A program made the translations under genes and the position numbers. Shown piece by piece: positions 48,609-60,919 of a stretch of DNA of 64,000 bases. The DNA comes from Dryas octopetala (Eukaryota > Streptophyta > Magnoliopsida > Rosales > Rosaceae), in assembly GCA_963921425.1 (NCBI GenBank), contig OY992838.1:20253861-20317860 (forward strand), read 5' to 3'. Position 1 is the first letter of the stretch. Every line of letters begins with the position of its first letter. Below the pieces are notes generated by a model. It searched no databases and was not told the DNA's origin. It saw only the letters and a program-made list of their open reading frames with translations.

Positions 48609-50693
48609 TTATGACAGATTTATCGGCTGGCTTTCATTGTTAGATACATAATATGTTTCATCATCTTCATAATATGCAAGATCTTCATCTACAAAACTTT
48701 GAGCTCGAAAATCTGCATCATCCCAATCCTTTACACACATAAGGGCCTCCAAAATCTCAAGAGTTAGCCTCGTTCTCTTTTCATCCAACACATGACCACC
48801 TGCACTAAAAGCAGATTCTGATGCTACTGTAGACACCGGCGTTGTTAGCATATCACGAGCCAAGATGGAAAGCACAGGAAAATTATTTTGATGTGCTTTC
48901 CACCAAGCCAAAATATCACACTTTTTCCTTTCTTCTTTAGTCACGTATTCAAAAAAATTTGTATGCTAAGTACCTGAAAATTTCATTGCGAGTGCTCCCA
49001 GAATTTTGTTTTCCTTTACTAGCAAGCATGCCCAAAATAGCTTCACTACTAGAAGAAGTAGAAGTAGATGAAGGAAAAGGTGGGCGTGCTTGTGTAACTT
49101 GTGCACTAACAGTAGCATATTTCTTCTCATACAACAAATAAGTATCATTCAAAGTTTTCTGAATCATGGATATTGTAATTGGTAGAGTAATATATAAATT
49201 TTTTTCAATTTCACCAAGTATTACCTCCAAACCACTTACTTTAATCCTAGGATCCATTATCACACCAAAACAAAAAGTATAAGGAACATGTTCCCAATAC
49301 TTTTTGTACTTTGCCTCCATGGTTTGACAAATGATTGTAAAGTCACCATCTTCTTCAGATTTATATTTAGCAAAAGTAGCACTAATCATATACAAATCAT
49401 TAAGTGCAATAGGAGAGCAATTACATGTAGCATCATAGAAAACCTTCAAAAAGTCCATTAACTTAAAGCAAATATTCCACTCTTCCTCCCTCAACAAATT
49501 GGAATCCATTTTATTATTATAAAAAGAACTGATTGCACTACTATAACCTTTGCATTTTCTAATCATATGATATGTTGAGTTCCAACGAATAGGCATGTCT
49601 TTTTTCAATTTCCTAGGTTTCAAACCTTCAGCTGTACAAAACTTAGCAAACTCTTGAGTCCTAGAAGAAGAAGAATGAATATAACCAATAGCATCCTTTA
49701 CTAATTAAGCTAAGGTTGTTTCCAATAAGTTTCAACCGATCTTGCACCATTAGGTTAATTTTATGACACACACACCTCATATGAAAAACTTTTCCACCAT
49801 AGGGAGGACACAAAACACGCTGAAATAAAGCAATAGCACAAGAATTATTAGTAGCATTGTCAAAACTAACTGCAATTTTTTTTTGAGCAATATTGTACTC
49901 CTTAAACACATCCATCATAGAATCAAAGATAGCAATACCAGTATGTGGATATTCAAGAAGACGAAACCCAATAATTCTTTTGTGCAACAACCAATGATCA
50001 TCAATATAATGGACAGTAACACAAATAAAAAGCAAATTATTACGACCATCTCATAAGTCAGCAGTAATAGCAATGGAACCTTTCAAATTAGAAAAAACAT
50101 TTATCAACTTCTTTTTCTCCTCATTGTAAAGTTTCAAAACATCACTCCTATTAGTGTTGCAAGAAATTCTCTTATACTCAGGTTGTAATGCCAATTTCAC
50201 AAATCTTTCGAATCTACGATCCTCAACAAAAGAAAAAGGCAATTCAGCAGCTGCAACAAATCTAGCCAATTCATCTCTCATTTTAGGTTGAGTGTACTTA
50301 AATGCTGATAAACTACTTCCATCTACAGATAGTTAGGACTGCTTAGGATCTTTAGGACCATGTTTAGATAGAAAATTTGTAGCATGTCTTTTAAGATGCC
50401 CAGTACCATTTGAACTTTTACAAGTTATAGATTTTTTGCAAAAATTACACATTGCAACTGGTACAATATTCCCATCCTCATTTTTTTCGAGTTTCACGTG
50501 TAAAATGAATCCACACTCCAAAAGTTCGTTTTCTTTTTTTACCCTCAGGTTGAGTGTCAGTGTCAATATAAGTGGGTTCATGTGAGTTTGAACCATCTCT
50601 ATTATCTGGTTCATGTGGCATATCTTCAGGTGCAGGGGTTTCAAAATTATTATCATGATATTCACCAAAATCCATATAGTCCCTAGGGTCCAT
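48609..50693 (-). pseudogene. hAT transposase with BED zinc finger, inactivated
   Basis: Read from the ATG at 50693 (MDPRDYMDFGEYHDNN): an acidic N-terminus; a BED-type finger CNFCKKSITC...HLKRH (about 50445-50370); the RNase H-like core with HKRIIGFRLL and FDNATNNS (about 50010-49850); CVCHKINLMVQD; IRWNSTYHMI (about 49590); a DUF4413-like region; and the C-terminal hAT dimerisation block WWKAHQNNFPVLSILARDML...STVASESAFSAGG (48905-48800). Breaks: a frame change between the acidic region and the BED finger, TGA for Trp after ITADL near 50050, a shift near 49690 and stops near 48950. A RICESLEEPER-like plant Ac/Tam3 family transposase that cannot be active. Confidence 0.9.
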
Positions 50694-50818
50694 CTAAATA
50701 AAACTTGAGAAGAAATAGAAAAATACCTTCCCTTGTGATTCCAGCTTTTCAATAATTTTGGGCCGATGAGATTGAGATCGAGTTGATCGACCCTGAAAAA
50801 ATAACAAAAATATAACAA

Positions 50819-51469
50819 ATTAGACAGCTAATTATAAATAAAAAGTTCTTATACGATATTAAAACAAAGATTATATATATTTTGAAATAAAAGTATACTG
50901 GATGGATATCCCTTTTGAATAATACAAAAAAAAAAATCTTAGAAAGAGGCCTTTCTACCAAGCAGAATAAAACATACCAACCCAAAAATTGTAGATTGTT
51001 GAAGTTGCTACTATGAAGTTGATACTTTTGGAGCCAAATATCAGACACTTTTCAGTAGATGATACAACATAAATGAGTTGCCCACAGCCTACTTATCGGT
51101 GAGTTACCCACGAATCCACGATGATGAGACGATGAGTTACCCACAGACTAAAGGATGAGTGAGAGAAATTAGGGATTTAGAACAAGATATTTGATAAATT
51201 TTTGAGAGAGATGATAGATTGAGAAATTGAGAGCAGAGATTAGAGATTGAGAGTAGAAATTGATGATTTTTAACAATTGAAAATAGGGATTTATAAGAAG
51301 ATGAATATTTGAAGAACCAAAATACCAAATCATTGAAACTTGGGAGTTGGGAGTGTTAGTTTCTAGCAAGGATTTGATATATTGGTTTTTTCCTTGTCAA
51401 AATCATTGTATTTAATTTTATTTAATTACTCACAAGTTCTAGGCTAGAATTAAGAGCAAGATCAGTTGC
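50819..51469. other. hAT 5' region
   Basis: AT-rich sequence upstream of the transposase, with no ORF of note. It is presumed transposon leader/promoter, plus short repeated GAGTTACCCAC motifs (51070-51145). Confidence 0.4.
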
Positions 51470-53975
51470 ATTGAAGAAGTCAAGAATGAAGTAGCAATGC
51501 ACAAAGACCCAAGGTATACTGCACTTCATGCATTTCATGAAAATAACAGTTTTTTGCATTTCGGGTTTTTTTGCTTCTTAAAGCCCATTTCATTGAAAGC
51601 CCATTTTCTGTTTTTCTAAACATGCATGTGCACATCACATGATTTGGTTCCCTCACTGAATCAATCAGATCTGATTGCATCTCATCACTTTCACGCCACT
51701 CACTCACACACCTCAGCACTATTCATCATCTTCTCCATTTCTTATTTTTGCAAAATAAAGAAATATCTGATTTTACAGCTCCTAATTCTTATCCTTAGTT
51801 GTTCTGCGATACCTCTCTAGGACAAAAGAAATATGCCTTCATTTGTGTCTTGTGGACAGCCACTTCTTAGCTTCCACGTGGCACGGGCAGCAGGGGCATG
51901 TGTGCGTCGTGAGTATTTGTGGTGTGCTTGGCCTGGGTCTTTTGGTAGAGATGTCAATTTTATCTGGGCATGCTGGTTGCATGAGGTGTGTGCGTTTTTG
52001 TGGGTGTGTGCTCATCCTTTCAAGTAAGAAAAATGCTTTGGATTTTCAAACATAAAATGATTTTTTATTAACTTGTTTTTCCTCTAAAATCTGAATGGGT
52101 TTGAGTGTTGTTTAAAATCTTTTCACATATTCATAAACACATTTATTTAGATTTTTAGATTAAGGATTCTCCATTAGCCTTTTTATGTCTCTGCTTGAGA
52201 AGACTGATTTTTATAGAATCCAGATTTGCATGTCATTTCACATAATCTATATCATTGAATCCACTTGCTTGGGTGCAATCGGTGCCGTGCGTTGAAGAGT
52301 TCAAGGAGGAGCTGCCAACGACATGAATGATTGATTGCTAGCTTCAAGGTGTTTGCACAAGGATGCACAATGGTAAGAAGCTGCCACTTAGTATTAGGAC
52401 TAGAGTGATTGAGCTTGTTTTGTGATTGCTTGTATTGAAACCCTTGATATTGGATTGCTTGGTCAGCTGGAAAAGACCCCCAATTTTTAACGGTTAGTGG
52501 TTTTCTGGGTGAACAATCTTGTGCCTTGTTTGTTGTTTATTTCCTCTGTGTTGCTAATAATCTGGAAATAACATCACAAAATCACACACTTCACTTTAGC
52601 ATGTTAACTTAACCCTTGAATGCTAAATGAAAGTTTGATAAATCTGCCCACACAACACTTTAGTTCTTAATAGCACTGGGATGCCTACATTAATTGATGG
52701 ATCCTCTGAGTGCATAGGTTGTCATTCAATTCTTTGGTGTGTTCTGACTTGTGATATTTATTAAAGGTGTTTTGGTTTTACAAGTCAATCTGGAGTTTCA
52801 TATTTTAGCTACTATATCGTCAGAGTTGTGTCTGCTTGACTAGTTCCTGAATGATCATATAAAACCAAAAATTGGGGTCCGATCACTGACAATAGATTTA
52901 ATCAAGTTTATTAAGTAGATAAATCACCTAATACAAACTTTCAATTGGTATCAGAGCACTACTCTAAAAGCAAATAGAGAGATCCTAGGGTGTTGTTTGT
53001 TTTTAGGTGTGTCGAGATGGAAAGAGATCGAGTTACAGGGTCTTGCAACTCTCCTCCATTCTTTGATGGCAGCAACTACACTGCTTGGAGAGAGAATTTG
53101 AAATTTTCCTTGATGCCTATGACGAGTTGACATATATGAGTATCTCACTGTTGAATGGATTCCTCCCACTCGAACTGTTGATGGCATTGAAACACCTAAG
53201 CTTAGGTCCGAATGGTCTTTAACCGAAGTCACGACCTCTAACTCCAAAAAGAAGGCTAGAAATGATATTGTCACTGCACTATTTTTCTCACAATTTGCAC
53301 ACATACAACATTGTGTCACGGCTAGGCAAGCTTGGAACAAGCTTAGGGTTGTTCATGAAGGGAACAAACAAGTTAGGTCACTCAAGCTTCAAATGGTACA
53401 TGCCAAATTTGAGAAATTAAGATGAAAGAGTCTGAGTCATTCTCCGAGTTCTATGAAAGGTTAGAAGCTCTCACAAATGAAGCCATGTCCTTAGGTAAAC
53501 CATATGAGGAGTCTACCATTGTTCAAAAGGTTCTTAGATCTCTACCTAAGAGATTTCAATCTAAGAAACATGCAATTCAAGAAATCCAAAATTTGGATGA
53601 ACTTAAAATTAGTAAATTGGTAGGAAAGCTTAAAACTTTTGAGATAGAGTTTGAAATGGATGAAAGGGACAACAAGAAGTTAAAGGATATTGCTTTGCAA
53701 AGTGTCAAAGAAATGAGTGAAAACTTGAGTGAAAAATCATCAACGTCCAATGATGAGGTTGACTTGTTTGTCAAAAAGTTTAGGCGAATTCTTAAGAATA
53801 AAGAGAGAGAAGTTAGGACTAGTGGTAACAACTTCAAGGACTTCAAGTTCAAACCTCAAGGAGAGAATTCATTAGAGAGAAAACAAGTGAGGAAGCCTAA
53901 CTTTAAAGAAGGAAGAACAACCAAGAGAGAAGTGAAATGTTACACTTGTGGTGGAATAGGTCACATAATCCAATG
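51470..53975 (+). mobile_element. Truncated Copia retrotransposon (5' half) inside hAT
   Basis: A primer binding site TGGTATCAGAGC at 52946-52957 follows an LTR ending TTCA at 52943. A gag gene follows, and the element stops abruptly at 53975 against hAT subterminal DNA. The LTR start near 51470 is approximate (long LTR, Maximus/SIRE-like by size). Protease, integrase, reverse transcriptase and the 3' LTR are missing, consistent with a deletion that removed them together with adjacent hAT DNA. Confidence 0.75.
53017..53975 (+). pseudogene. Copia gag, truncated at its zinc knuckle
   Basis: ATG at 53017 (MERDRVTGSCNSPPFFDG). A UBN2-type gag domain follows (ARQAWNKL, LQMVHAKFEKL, FSEFYERLEALTNEAMSLG, VQKVLRSLPKRF), then a Lys-rich region and CYTCGGIGHII. 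The final Cys of the CX2CX4HX4C knuckle is gone because the sequence switches to hAT terminus. A frame break occurs near 53125 (MPMTS then TGA) and another near 53423. Confidence 0.85.
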
Positions 53976-54119
53976 ATTCGGGCCGTGCTAGGCCCGGCCC
54001 GCCTTGAATTGTGCTCGTGCTGGGCCGAGGTACTTATAAACGGGCCGAGCTTGTGTCGTGCTCGGGCTGACCCAGCCCATTTGACACCTCTAATCTATCC
54101 TATCATATTGCCTTTCTGC

Positions 54120-54360
54120 AAATGGGCCGGGTCAGCTCGAGCACGACATGTGGCATAATAGCCCATGCACCTTAAGAGTGGAAACCAGGTAGTGGGAAGC
54201 AAGAGGCATAACAGACATGTGGCATCATAGGCTCGATCACGCCCTGAATCACAGCAGCAGCAGTAGCCACTCTACTGAATTACTGATACTGCTGCATAAT
54301 TTCCTTTTCTATATAAACCCAACTCTCTAGCTAGTCTCTACCTTATTGCTCAAGCAAAAC
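54120..54360 (+). promoter_or_regulatory. hAT-end remnant and TATA-containing promoter-like region
   Basis: 54120-54150 is an inverted copy of the hAT right end (AAATGGGCCGGGTCAGCTCGAGCACGAC) lacking its last bases. Downstream, CTATATAAACCC at 54318 is followed by leader-like sequence with a possible 5'-UTR splice donor near 54410. It could be the old promoter of the hnRNP pseudogene about 1 kb downstream. Confidence 0.4.
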
Positions 54361-55368
54361 ACAGTGTCACAGGCTCACAGCAGAGCAAAGAAAGGCCACA
54401 ACAAACCGTAGGCTCTCTTTCTCCTTCTCTCCCTTCCCTGGTTTTCTGGGTTATTCTTGCTCATTATAAATTTATTTATTTCTTAATCCTTCAGATTTAG
54501 CTCAATTTTTCACAATACTCCTTTTTTCTAATTTTTTAATATTTTTTGAAAGCTTATTTCGTTTCTAAGTTTTGATGGGTCTAATATGTGACAATTGTAA
54601 GTTGGAAGAATCACATCTACTGATGAAAAGAACTTAGTGGCTAATGGATTGGATACTCATGGTCCATGTTATTAGTTGGGTTGGGTGACAAAGGCAGCAT
54701 TGTTAGGCCCAGAGTTAGTTGTGTTTAGTTTGTTATGGGCTTGAGTCCCACTTAAAGCAACAATTTTCTTGGGTACAACTTAAGGCTAAAATTGAGAACC
54801 CATCTTCTACACTAAAGCAATCTTCTCTGTACTTTATTTTTTGGTCAAAATATTCTCTGTACTTGATCCTTGTACTTTGGTACAAAGTAGAGGTAGAATG
54901 ATAGCTAGAATATGGGTTTCCAAATTCTAGTTTTAGTTTTACAAATTCATGCCAGATGTCACAACTTCATTGGACAAGATAAATAAACCAAAAAAACTAA
55001 AATTCCTATGAAGTCTTAGGATACGGACTAAAATTCCTATAAAAGTGGTACATGCAAGATGCCACAACTTCTTAGGATACAAAGGGATAAGGCTAGAGGT
55101 GAGACCTAAGACTACCTAAAAGCGTAGGAAACATAATACTAGTAAATCTCTATTTCTTATTAATTCGATTACCCTATAAAGTCTAAAACCTTAACTAAAA
55201 AAAACCATAAAACATTCATTTAGTTTATTTTCTTATATTCTTGGCGGGAGGGATTTATCTTCTCATCATTGTTATATATTTTGTTTACATATATAAACTC
55301 TTTTACTTCCATTCCATGTCTTTAAGAATTTATTAGGATTTCTAGGATTTGGTTGCTAGCTATGGAAA

Positions 55369-56636
55369 ACTGTGGATGGAAAGTTGTTCGTGGGTGGATT
55401 ATCAAGGAAGAATATTGAAGTTACTTTGAAACAACACTTTAGCAAATATGGTGAAGTAAAATAGTATGTTATTATTATAGACAAAGTCACTCGTAAACAA
55501 AGCGGATTTGGCTTTGTTACCTTTACTGACCCATTGATTGCTAAGAGAGTCTTGCAAGCACTTCATCCTTGGTAAAACGGTTGGTTAATTTCAATTTCCT
55601 TTTTATGGATTTCTACAATATTGATGTTCTAATTTTGAATTAAATATTTATTCAATCTTTTATCAAACTATGTAAAACAAAACGTTTATATTAAGAACAC
55701 TGATGTACTCACTAAATTGATTTATACAACACAAAGTTACGTTTCTTTTTCCTAACATGTTTATAATAAGACCATTGCTGCACTCACCAAATTTAATATT
55801 GGTTTTCACTTCATTAAAGATGACAACAATTTCTAGGTAACAATTTTTTCTTTTGCTTCTTTGAATGAGATAGCTAATTTAATATTTATTTTGAATTTGG
55901 AAACCTATAACAAAATTTAGGCATATTTTTCGAGAATATCACTTTTTTATAAAACTATTTCAAGCCAAATTGGAGTGATTAAGGTACCAAACTAAAGATC
56001 CTAGACACCCTCTTTTTGCTATTAATGAACAATTTATAAAAGTTTATGTATTCTGGAAAAGAGGAGTTAAATTTTTGCTAAATTTATTAAAAATTCTTGA
56101 ATTCTGTGTTTCTTTTATTATTTTTTTCTTCATTTATTAGTCAGTCATCGATGATTACGTAGGTAGATGTGAAACTAGCTAAACCAAAGGTCGAAAAGAA
56201 CCAAAGCCAACAAGACCAACATGCTCAAGCACTTGACACCAATAGAAAGATTTTTGTGGGAGGTTTACCACATAATCTCACAAAAGAAGAATTGAAGAAC
56301 TACTTTGACAGGTTTAGTACAGTTAAAGACGAGGTTGTAATATGTGAATATGATAAGCAAAACTGCAAGAGGTCTAAGGGGACGTTTGGTTTCATCACTT
56401 TTGATTCAGAGGAGGCTGTGCATATTGCAGGAAAGGTTTCATGAATTGAATAATAAATTTGTGGAGGTCAAGAGGGCTCATCCTAGGTGTTTCCCTAACA
56501 ATGTAGGGTTAATGAGTTTTGGATATTATTATGTCTTAAATCCTTATGGCCTTAGGACTCTTATTTGTAGGACTAATATAGGTGGTTATGTAGCATGCAT
56601 GGCCAGGTCAAGTTCCTACAAGCCTTTGGAATAGTA
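55369..56636 (+). pseudogene. hnRNP-type protein with two RRMs, decayed
   Basis: RRM1 (55369-55572) shows RNP2 KLFVGGLS and RNP1 SGFGFVTF but has an in-frame TAG after GEVK near 55463. The upstream ATG (55362) is in another frame. A GT-AG intron (about 55573-56162) leads to exon 2, where RRM2 shows RNP2 KIFVGGLPHNLT and a modified RNP1 KGTFGFITF (56163-56420). The frame then shifts before ERFHELNNKFVEVKRA (56430-56490), the usual RRM2 end. Arrangement and linker match plant two-RRM hnRNP A/B or Musashi-like RNA-binding proteins. The Gly-rich tail is missing. It is not expected to be functional. Confidence 0.82.
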
Positions 56637-56789
56637 TTTATCTTCTGCCTTATGATCAAAACCCAAACTTATGTAAGCCCTGAAGTTTACCCTACATACA
56701 TGTGTAATGGGTCAATGGGTTACTTGTGTAATGGGTCCATGGGTTGAGAGTGCCAAACAAAAGAATTTCATGAGTAGAATTTGTGCTTT

Positions 56790-56960
56790 CCCATGTCTCT
56801 CTTGTCATGGGAAGGACCATTTGTGGTCGAGCAAGTATTGGGTAAAGGGGCTTACCGATTAATGAATATTAATGGTGATGGACATGCGGCACCAATTAAT
56901 GGTCAATTCTTAAAAAAAATATTATTTAGCTACTTAGAAAGGTACAATGTAAAAGTTATC
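56790..56960 (+). pseudogene. Ty3/Gypsy pol C-terminal scrap
   Basis: SWEGPFVVEQVLGKGAYRLM followed by PINGQFLKKI is the conserved end of plant Gypsy polyproteins after the integrase (usual form WEGPY.V..V...GAY.L....G....P.NA..LK.YY). Only about 55 residues remain and no other domain is nearby. Confidence 0.75.
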
Positions 56961-57107
56961 AAAAAAATTTCCTTTTCATTCAAAATTTAAGTTCATATAG
57001 AATACGATCAAACCAGCCGAAAAGCAAGAAAGTAAACATGAGCTATAAGTACGGCCGTAATACAAAGTGAAGTGCCAACTCCCAGTCCCAACTTGTTCAA
57101 GCATCTC

Positions 57108-60100
57108 TCATTCTTTTCTTTTTTGTTTGATTTCTGTGACCATGGGGACTAAAAGCTGGTATATTGCAGCATCTTCTTTCATTCTCAAGAATAAATGGCG
57201 AAGTCTAGAGCTTTCTTTCTCTTTCCTTCTCTTCAAGGCCACCACATTGCCTTCAGCTTTGGCGATCTCTTGGTCTATAGTCGATAAGTTTCCATGCAAG
57301 GTCTTGCACTCTTTTGTTTGTGGTCGGAAAGTCTCTTCCAAGACGGTGAATTTTTGGATCGCTTCTTCACCGGCTGAGATCTCTTGAGCCATCATGTGTG
57401 TAATTTGAAGATCAATCTCGGCAGAAACTAATTTGTTCCTTATCAAATCGATGCCTGAGACCTTGAAAAAATTGGCCGCAAGAAGAACCTTGACAGTTGA
57501 GGAGAGCTTTACTGAGTTTTCCTCATTGCGTACAGTTGTGGCATTAAGAATCATCAATGATTTCAATGTTTCAATGACCGAGACAATTTCAATGTTTCAA
57601 GCGGGGGCTTCTGCATTAGGTGCTGAGACAATTTCTCTCAATGATTTATCAGTAAGCTTATTTTTTCCTTTCTCACCGTAATTCCTTTTATTAAAACTTC
57701 GGCCAAGCACTCCCTTTTACACTTATGCATAGAACTCAGACCATTTTCGAGCTGACCCCAAGAACAAAGAAAAATCACAGAGAACAAAGAGAAATCACTG
57801 ACACCTAAGGTTTGAGTGGCTTTAGGCGTCGTTGAATTTCCTGGATCACGACGGGCCTCTGTGGTTTGAGTGGTCTTCGTCACCTAGATAAGGTTACAAA
57901 GGTTAGTTGGCAAAGTTTACTTAAAGGATGGGAAGCAAAGAATGAAACTTACAGCCGGAAAGAGTTGCGCCGGGGTTGGCTAAAACTTTTCTGCCAATAG
58001 GATGGGGATGGTTTGTTACACGGTCGTATCTTGGTCGAAAGGCTCAAGACCTTCTGCATATGGAGGAAAGGTTGGTGTTGGTACAATCTTTTCAGTAAGG
58101 TTAGACTACACCATCGGTCAGTGTCAGAAAAAATGAAGTGTTTACTAATTGGGAGAGGATAAGTGAAAGGAAATACCTCTGCCAAAGCCTCAGGTTGCGA
58201 CGGAACATCGCTAGAGGTTTCAGTTGGTTTTTTTTTTCCTTGAATGGCCATGCATATTAGTTTTTTATATAAGTTTTCAGTGAGAAATAAAAAATGAAAC
58301 GTTTATAAGTACTTACAAGCGCTTCAGTCTCCATGGCCAAAGTGATTTCGGCTGGGTTGTCTTAAGGCTGAGTTGAGGCCTCATAAGCAACCTGCTCACT
58401 ATCATTCTGAGCGAGGTTGCACAGAAAGTTAGAATTTAAAGTAAAGGTACAAAAGAAACAAAAGTGTGAAGTTAATCTTACCCCAGGTTCGCCACTGCCT
58501 TTGATCGCGGCACATTTCTACCAGAGTTTACGATGGCGCAATGGGTCTTCCTCACTGTCGCTTTCATCTAAAGAAAAATCCGGATTAGGCAACAGTGGAA
58601 AATAAGTGGAAGAAGAAGAGTCAGTGCACTTACCAATGAGAAAGCCCTTGCGTTTCTTAGGATTCTCACCGGGTGTTTGATCCTCCGTTGGAAAAAATAT
58701 TTTTTTGGTTGTCATCAAGTCCTTACCTTTCCTATCTGTCATGGGCAAAAAGGGAAGTTAATTTGAGTAGGTAATGATCAAGTAAAAATCAGAAAGATTG
58801 AAGGACTTACAAGAAGGGCCAAGCTTTCTCATTTCGGCCAGAGTATCTCGGCTCTCAATGGTTTTGGTCAGACTTACTCTAAACCTAGGCTTCGCTAGAG
58901 CCTTCCATTTGGGGCCTCGCCTAAAAGTAACAAAAGTATAGGGTGATGAAGATTAAACTTAAACAGTAAAAATTAGCAAGTTAGAGGGAAGAAAATATCA
59001 AAGTTAACTCCCAGCCGAGAAGTGTGACCACGGCTGGATTTAGTCACACTTAGGAAGTTGGGGATTCCCTTCAAGGCCTTGCCCCGTGCAACGTTTGCCG
59101 GAGCACTGAATTTAATTATTGTTGTTAACAACCTCAAGCCACTCGTTGTACTCCGGCAAAAAACCACAAGACACGGCGATTGGCCTCACTGAAAAGCTAT
59201 CCATATTGGTGTAGAAATAGCCATCCAGTTTGTCAAAAGGCTCTGTCTTGTTGATCTTTATCTGGGAGGAGCTGAGTCTATTGTATGAAGTCACAGGGGG
59301 CACCAGCGTGGCTTGATACAAACCCAGCTACGAAGCACAAAAGACCGCTGGGTATAGCTCTACTCTTCCCTTCTAGCCTTAGCCTTTGTTCGTTGAGCCC
59401 CATGACAAGTCTCTGGTGTTGAGTATCGCACACCATTGGTCTATGAAGACTAGTTTGTCTTCCTCGCCGGAGGGCAATTTATCTCTGTTAGCGCTATGCC
59501 ATGACATAAGGAAGGAAGGGTAAGTACGGCTGAGGCAAGGTTGCCATAGTTCTGAAGACATTTCCTTCAAAGTATAGAAAAAAGTTAAAGCAACTTTCCG
59601 TCGTGTGAGTAGGACAAAGGGAAAAAGCACGTCTCACGGGCAATATAACCAGAATTAAGGAGTTGAAGGAGGCTGCTGAAGATGCCCTCTCTGGAAAGTA
59701 CACTTGGAGCCAAATTTGAAACATCCAAAGTGGCCCGCCACGTTTGGTGAACATTCCTGTGGTCCTAATAACAAGTAGGTATCTATATAGATGGGCAAGA
59801 ACAAATGGCCTAAACGCCAAGGCCTCAACAAAAGGAATAAATTCCTTAGTGATTTTATTACTCTCAGTACAAAAGACAAACTTGCACAACTAGTAACACA
59901 AGAATGCAGCGTGCTCTTCGTTTGTGACTTCGACAATGTTCTGACAGAAGGTTCCGACCCAAGTGTCATAATTTAGAATATTCTAGTGAGCGTACAGCAG
60001 CATCACCGGGAACTCAACTTCGCCAAGTTTCATGGAGATCACACGAGCATGTGGCTGGATGCCAAAGATAGCGGCCATGTCCAATACGATTGAGGTCATA

Positions 60101-60663
60101 TGGCCAAACCTCAAGTTCAAGGTATTGGTTGCAGAGGACCAAAATCATAAGGCCACCGAGAGTAGAGATCTGTCCATGGAAATGTCAAGCTCTTTAATGC
60201 CAACGGCTAATCAAGATGGCTACTCAAGATGGCATCTTTAATGCCAAGCTCTTCCCACTCTTTGTCAAAAGCAGTTAATATCATGTTGAGCCAGGTAGTG
60301 TACTTTGCTTGGACAATTAGCCATTGGGGTTGTGGGCGTGTCGTATTCAGCCCAGACCAGTTAGCGAAACCCCGGTAGAAGCAAGAGTCATCTGGTATCA
60401 CGGCTATGGCAGTCTTTACGGCCTCAAAAAGTCCGACTGGATAGTATGGCCCCAAGAAACGTATGTCATCTCGATTGTCTCAATGAGGCTTGCCAGGGTA
60501 ACTTCAGTAGAGTTTGGTCCACGTCACCAGCAACAGAAGCTGACTTAGTTGAGGAATCAGAAGAAGTCCCAGATTGCAGCGCTACAATAGTGGCGGGGGC
60601 GACTGTAGTGACAATAGCAGCGTCCAACAGGATCGGGATAGACCCAATGGAAATGCTAGCCAT
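57108..60663 (-). pseudogene. Plant mobile domain (PMD) protein gene, decayed
   Basis: The N-terminal ATG at 60663 (MASISIGSIPILLDAAI) leads through SLRQSR to a region WLIVQAKYTTWLNMILTAF (about 60340-60285). The diagnostic FGHMTSIVLDMAAIFG (about 60115-60070) follows, then FIPFVEALAFRPFVLAHLYR and GGPLWMFQIWLQVYF (about 59850-59700). All match the aminotransferase-like plant mobile domain found in transposon-associated plant genes. Acidic/basic linkers (58750-58520) and a C-terminal coiled coil (57566-57108) follow. Stops and frame changes (for example after QSR near 60466, a local duplication near 60190-60240, and after MLLYAH near 59990) argue that it is broken. A TATA-like CATATAAATATCC and leader sit upstream (60880-60900). 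The role of PMD proteins here is unknown. Confidence 0.68.
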
Positions 60664-60919
60664 GATCGTAGCAGAGATGCTCACAACGGTGGCGATGGCG
60701 GTGGAAGCAGAGGAAGAAGCAGAAATTGAAGAGGCCGTTGATGATTAAAGAAGGAATCGAAGATGGGAGATCGGGATTTCTGGAGATTTCAAGAACAAAG
60801 AGAAATCATAGAGAAAAGCTTGAAAGTTTGGAGAGTTTGAAAGTTTTGAAAGCGTAAAACTGAGAAAATGGTTGGGTTTGGATATTTATATGGTTTGAAG
60901 CTGAAAAGGTGCGCGTGGA

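Larger units (their letters stand above)
47236..54091 (-). mobile_element. hAT transposon (6.9 kb, with internal insertions)
   Basis: The end AGAGGTGTCAAGCGGGC (47236) and the end GCCCATTTGACACCTCT (54091) are inverted repeats. Both have GC-rich subterminal zones full of GGCCCGGCC / CGTGCT motifs. Direct repeats ATCTATC lie outside (47219-47225, 54093-54099). Coding continuity of the Myb-like host across the two flanks supports one insertion. The element contains a dead BED-type transposase on the minus strand, a kinase fragment, and a truncated Copia insertion close to the right end. Confidence 0.75.

Noticed and set aside
60446-60748. Plus-strand ORF rich in Ala/Val/Glu
   Set aside because: It is antisense to the first exon of the PMD gene; no independent support.
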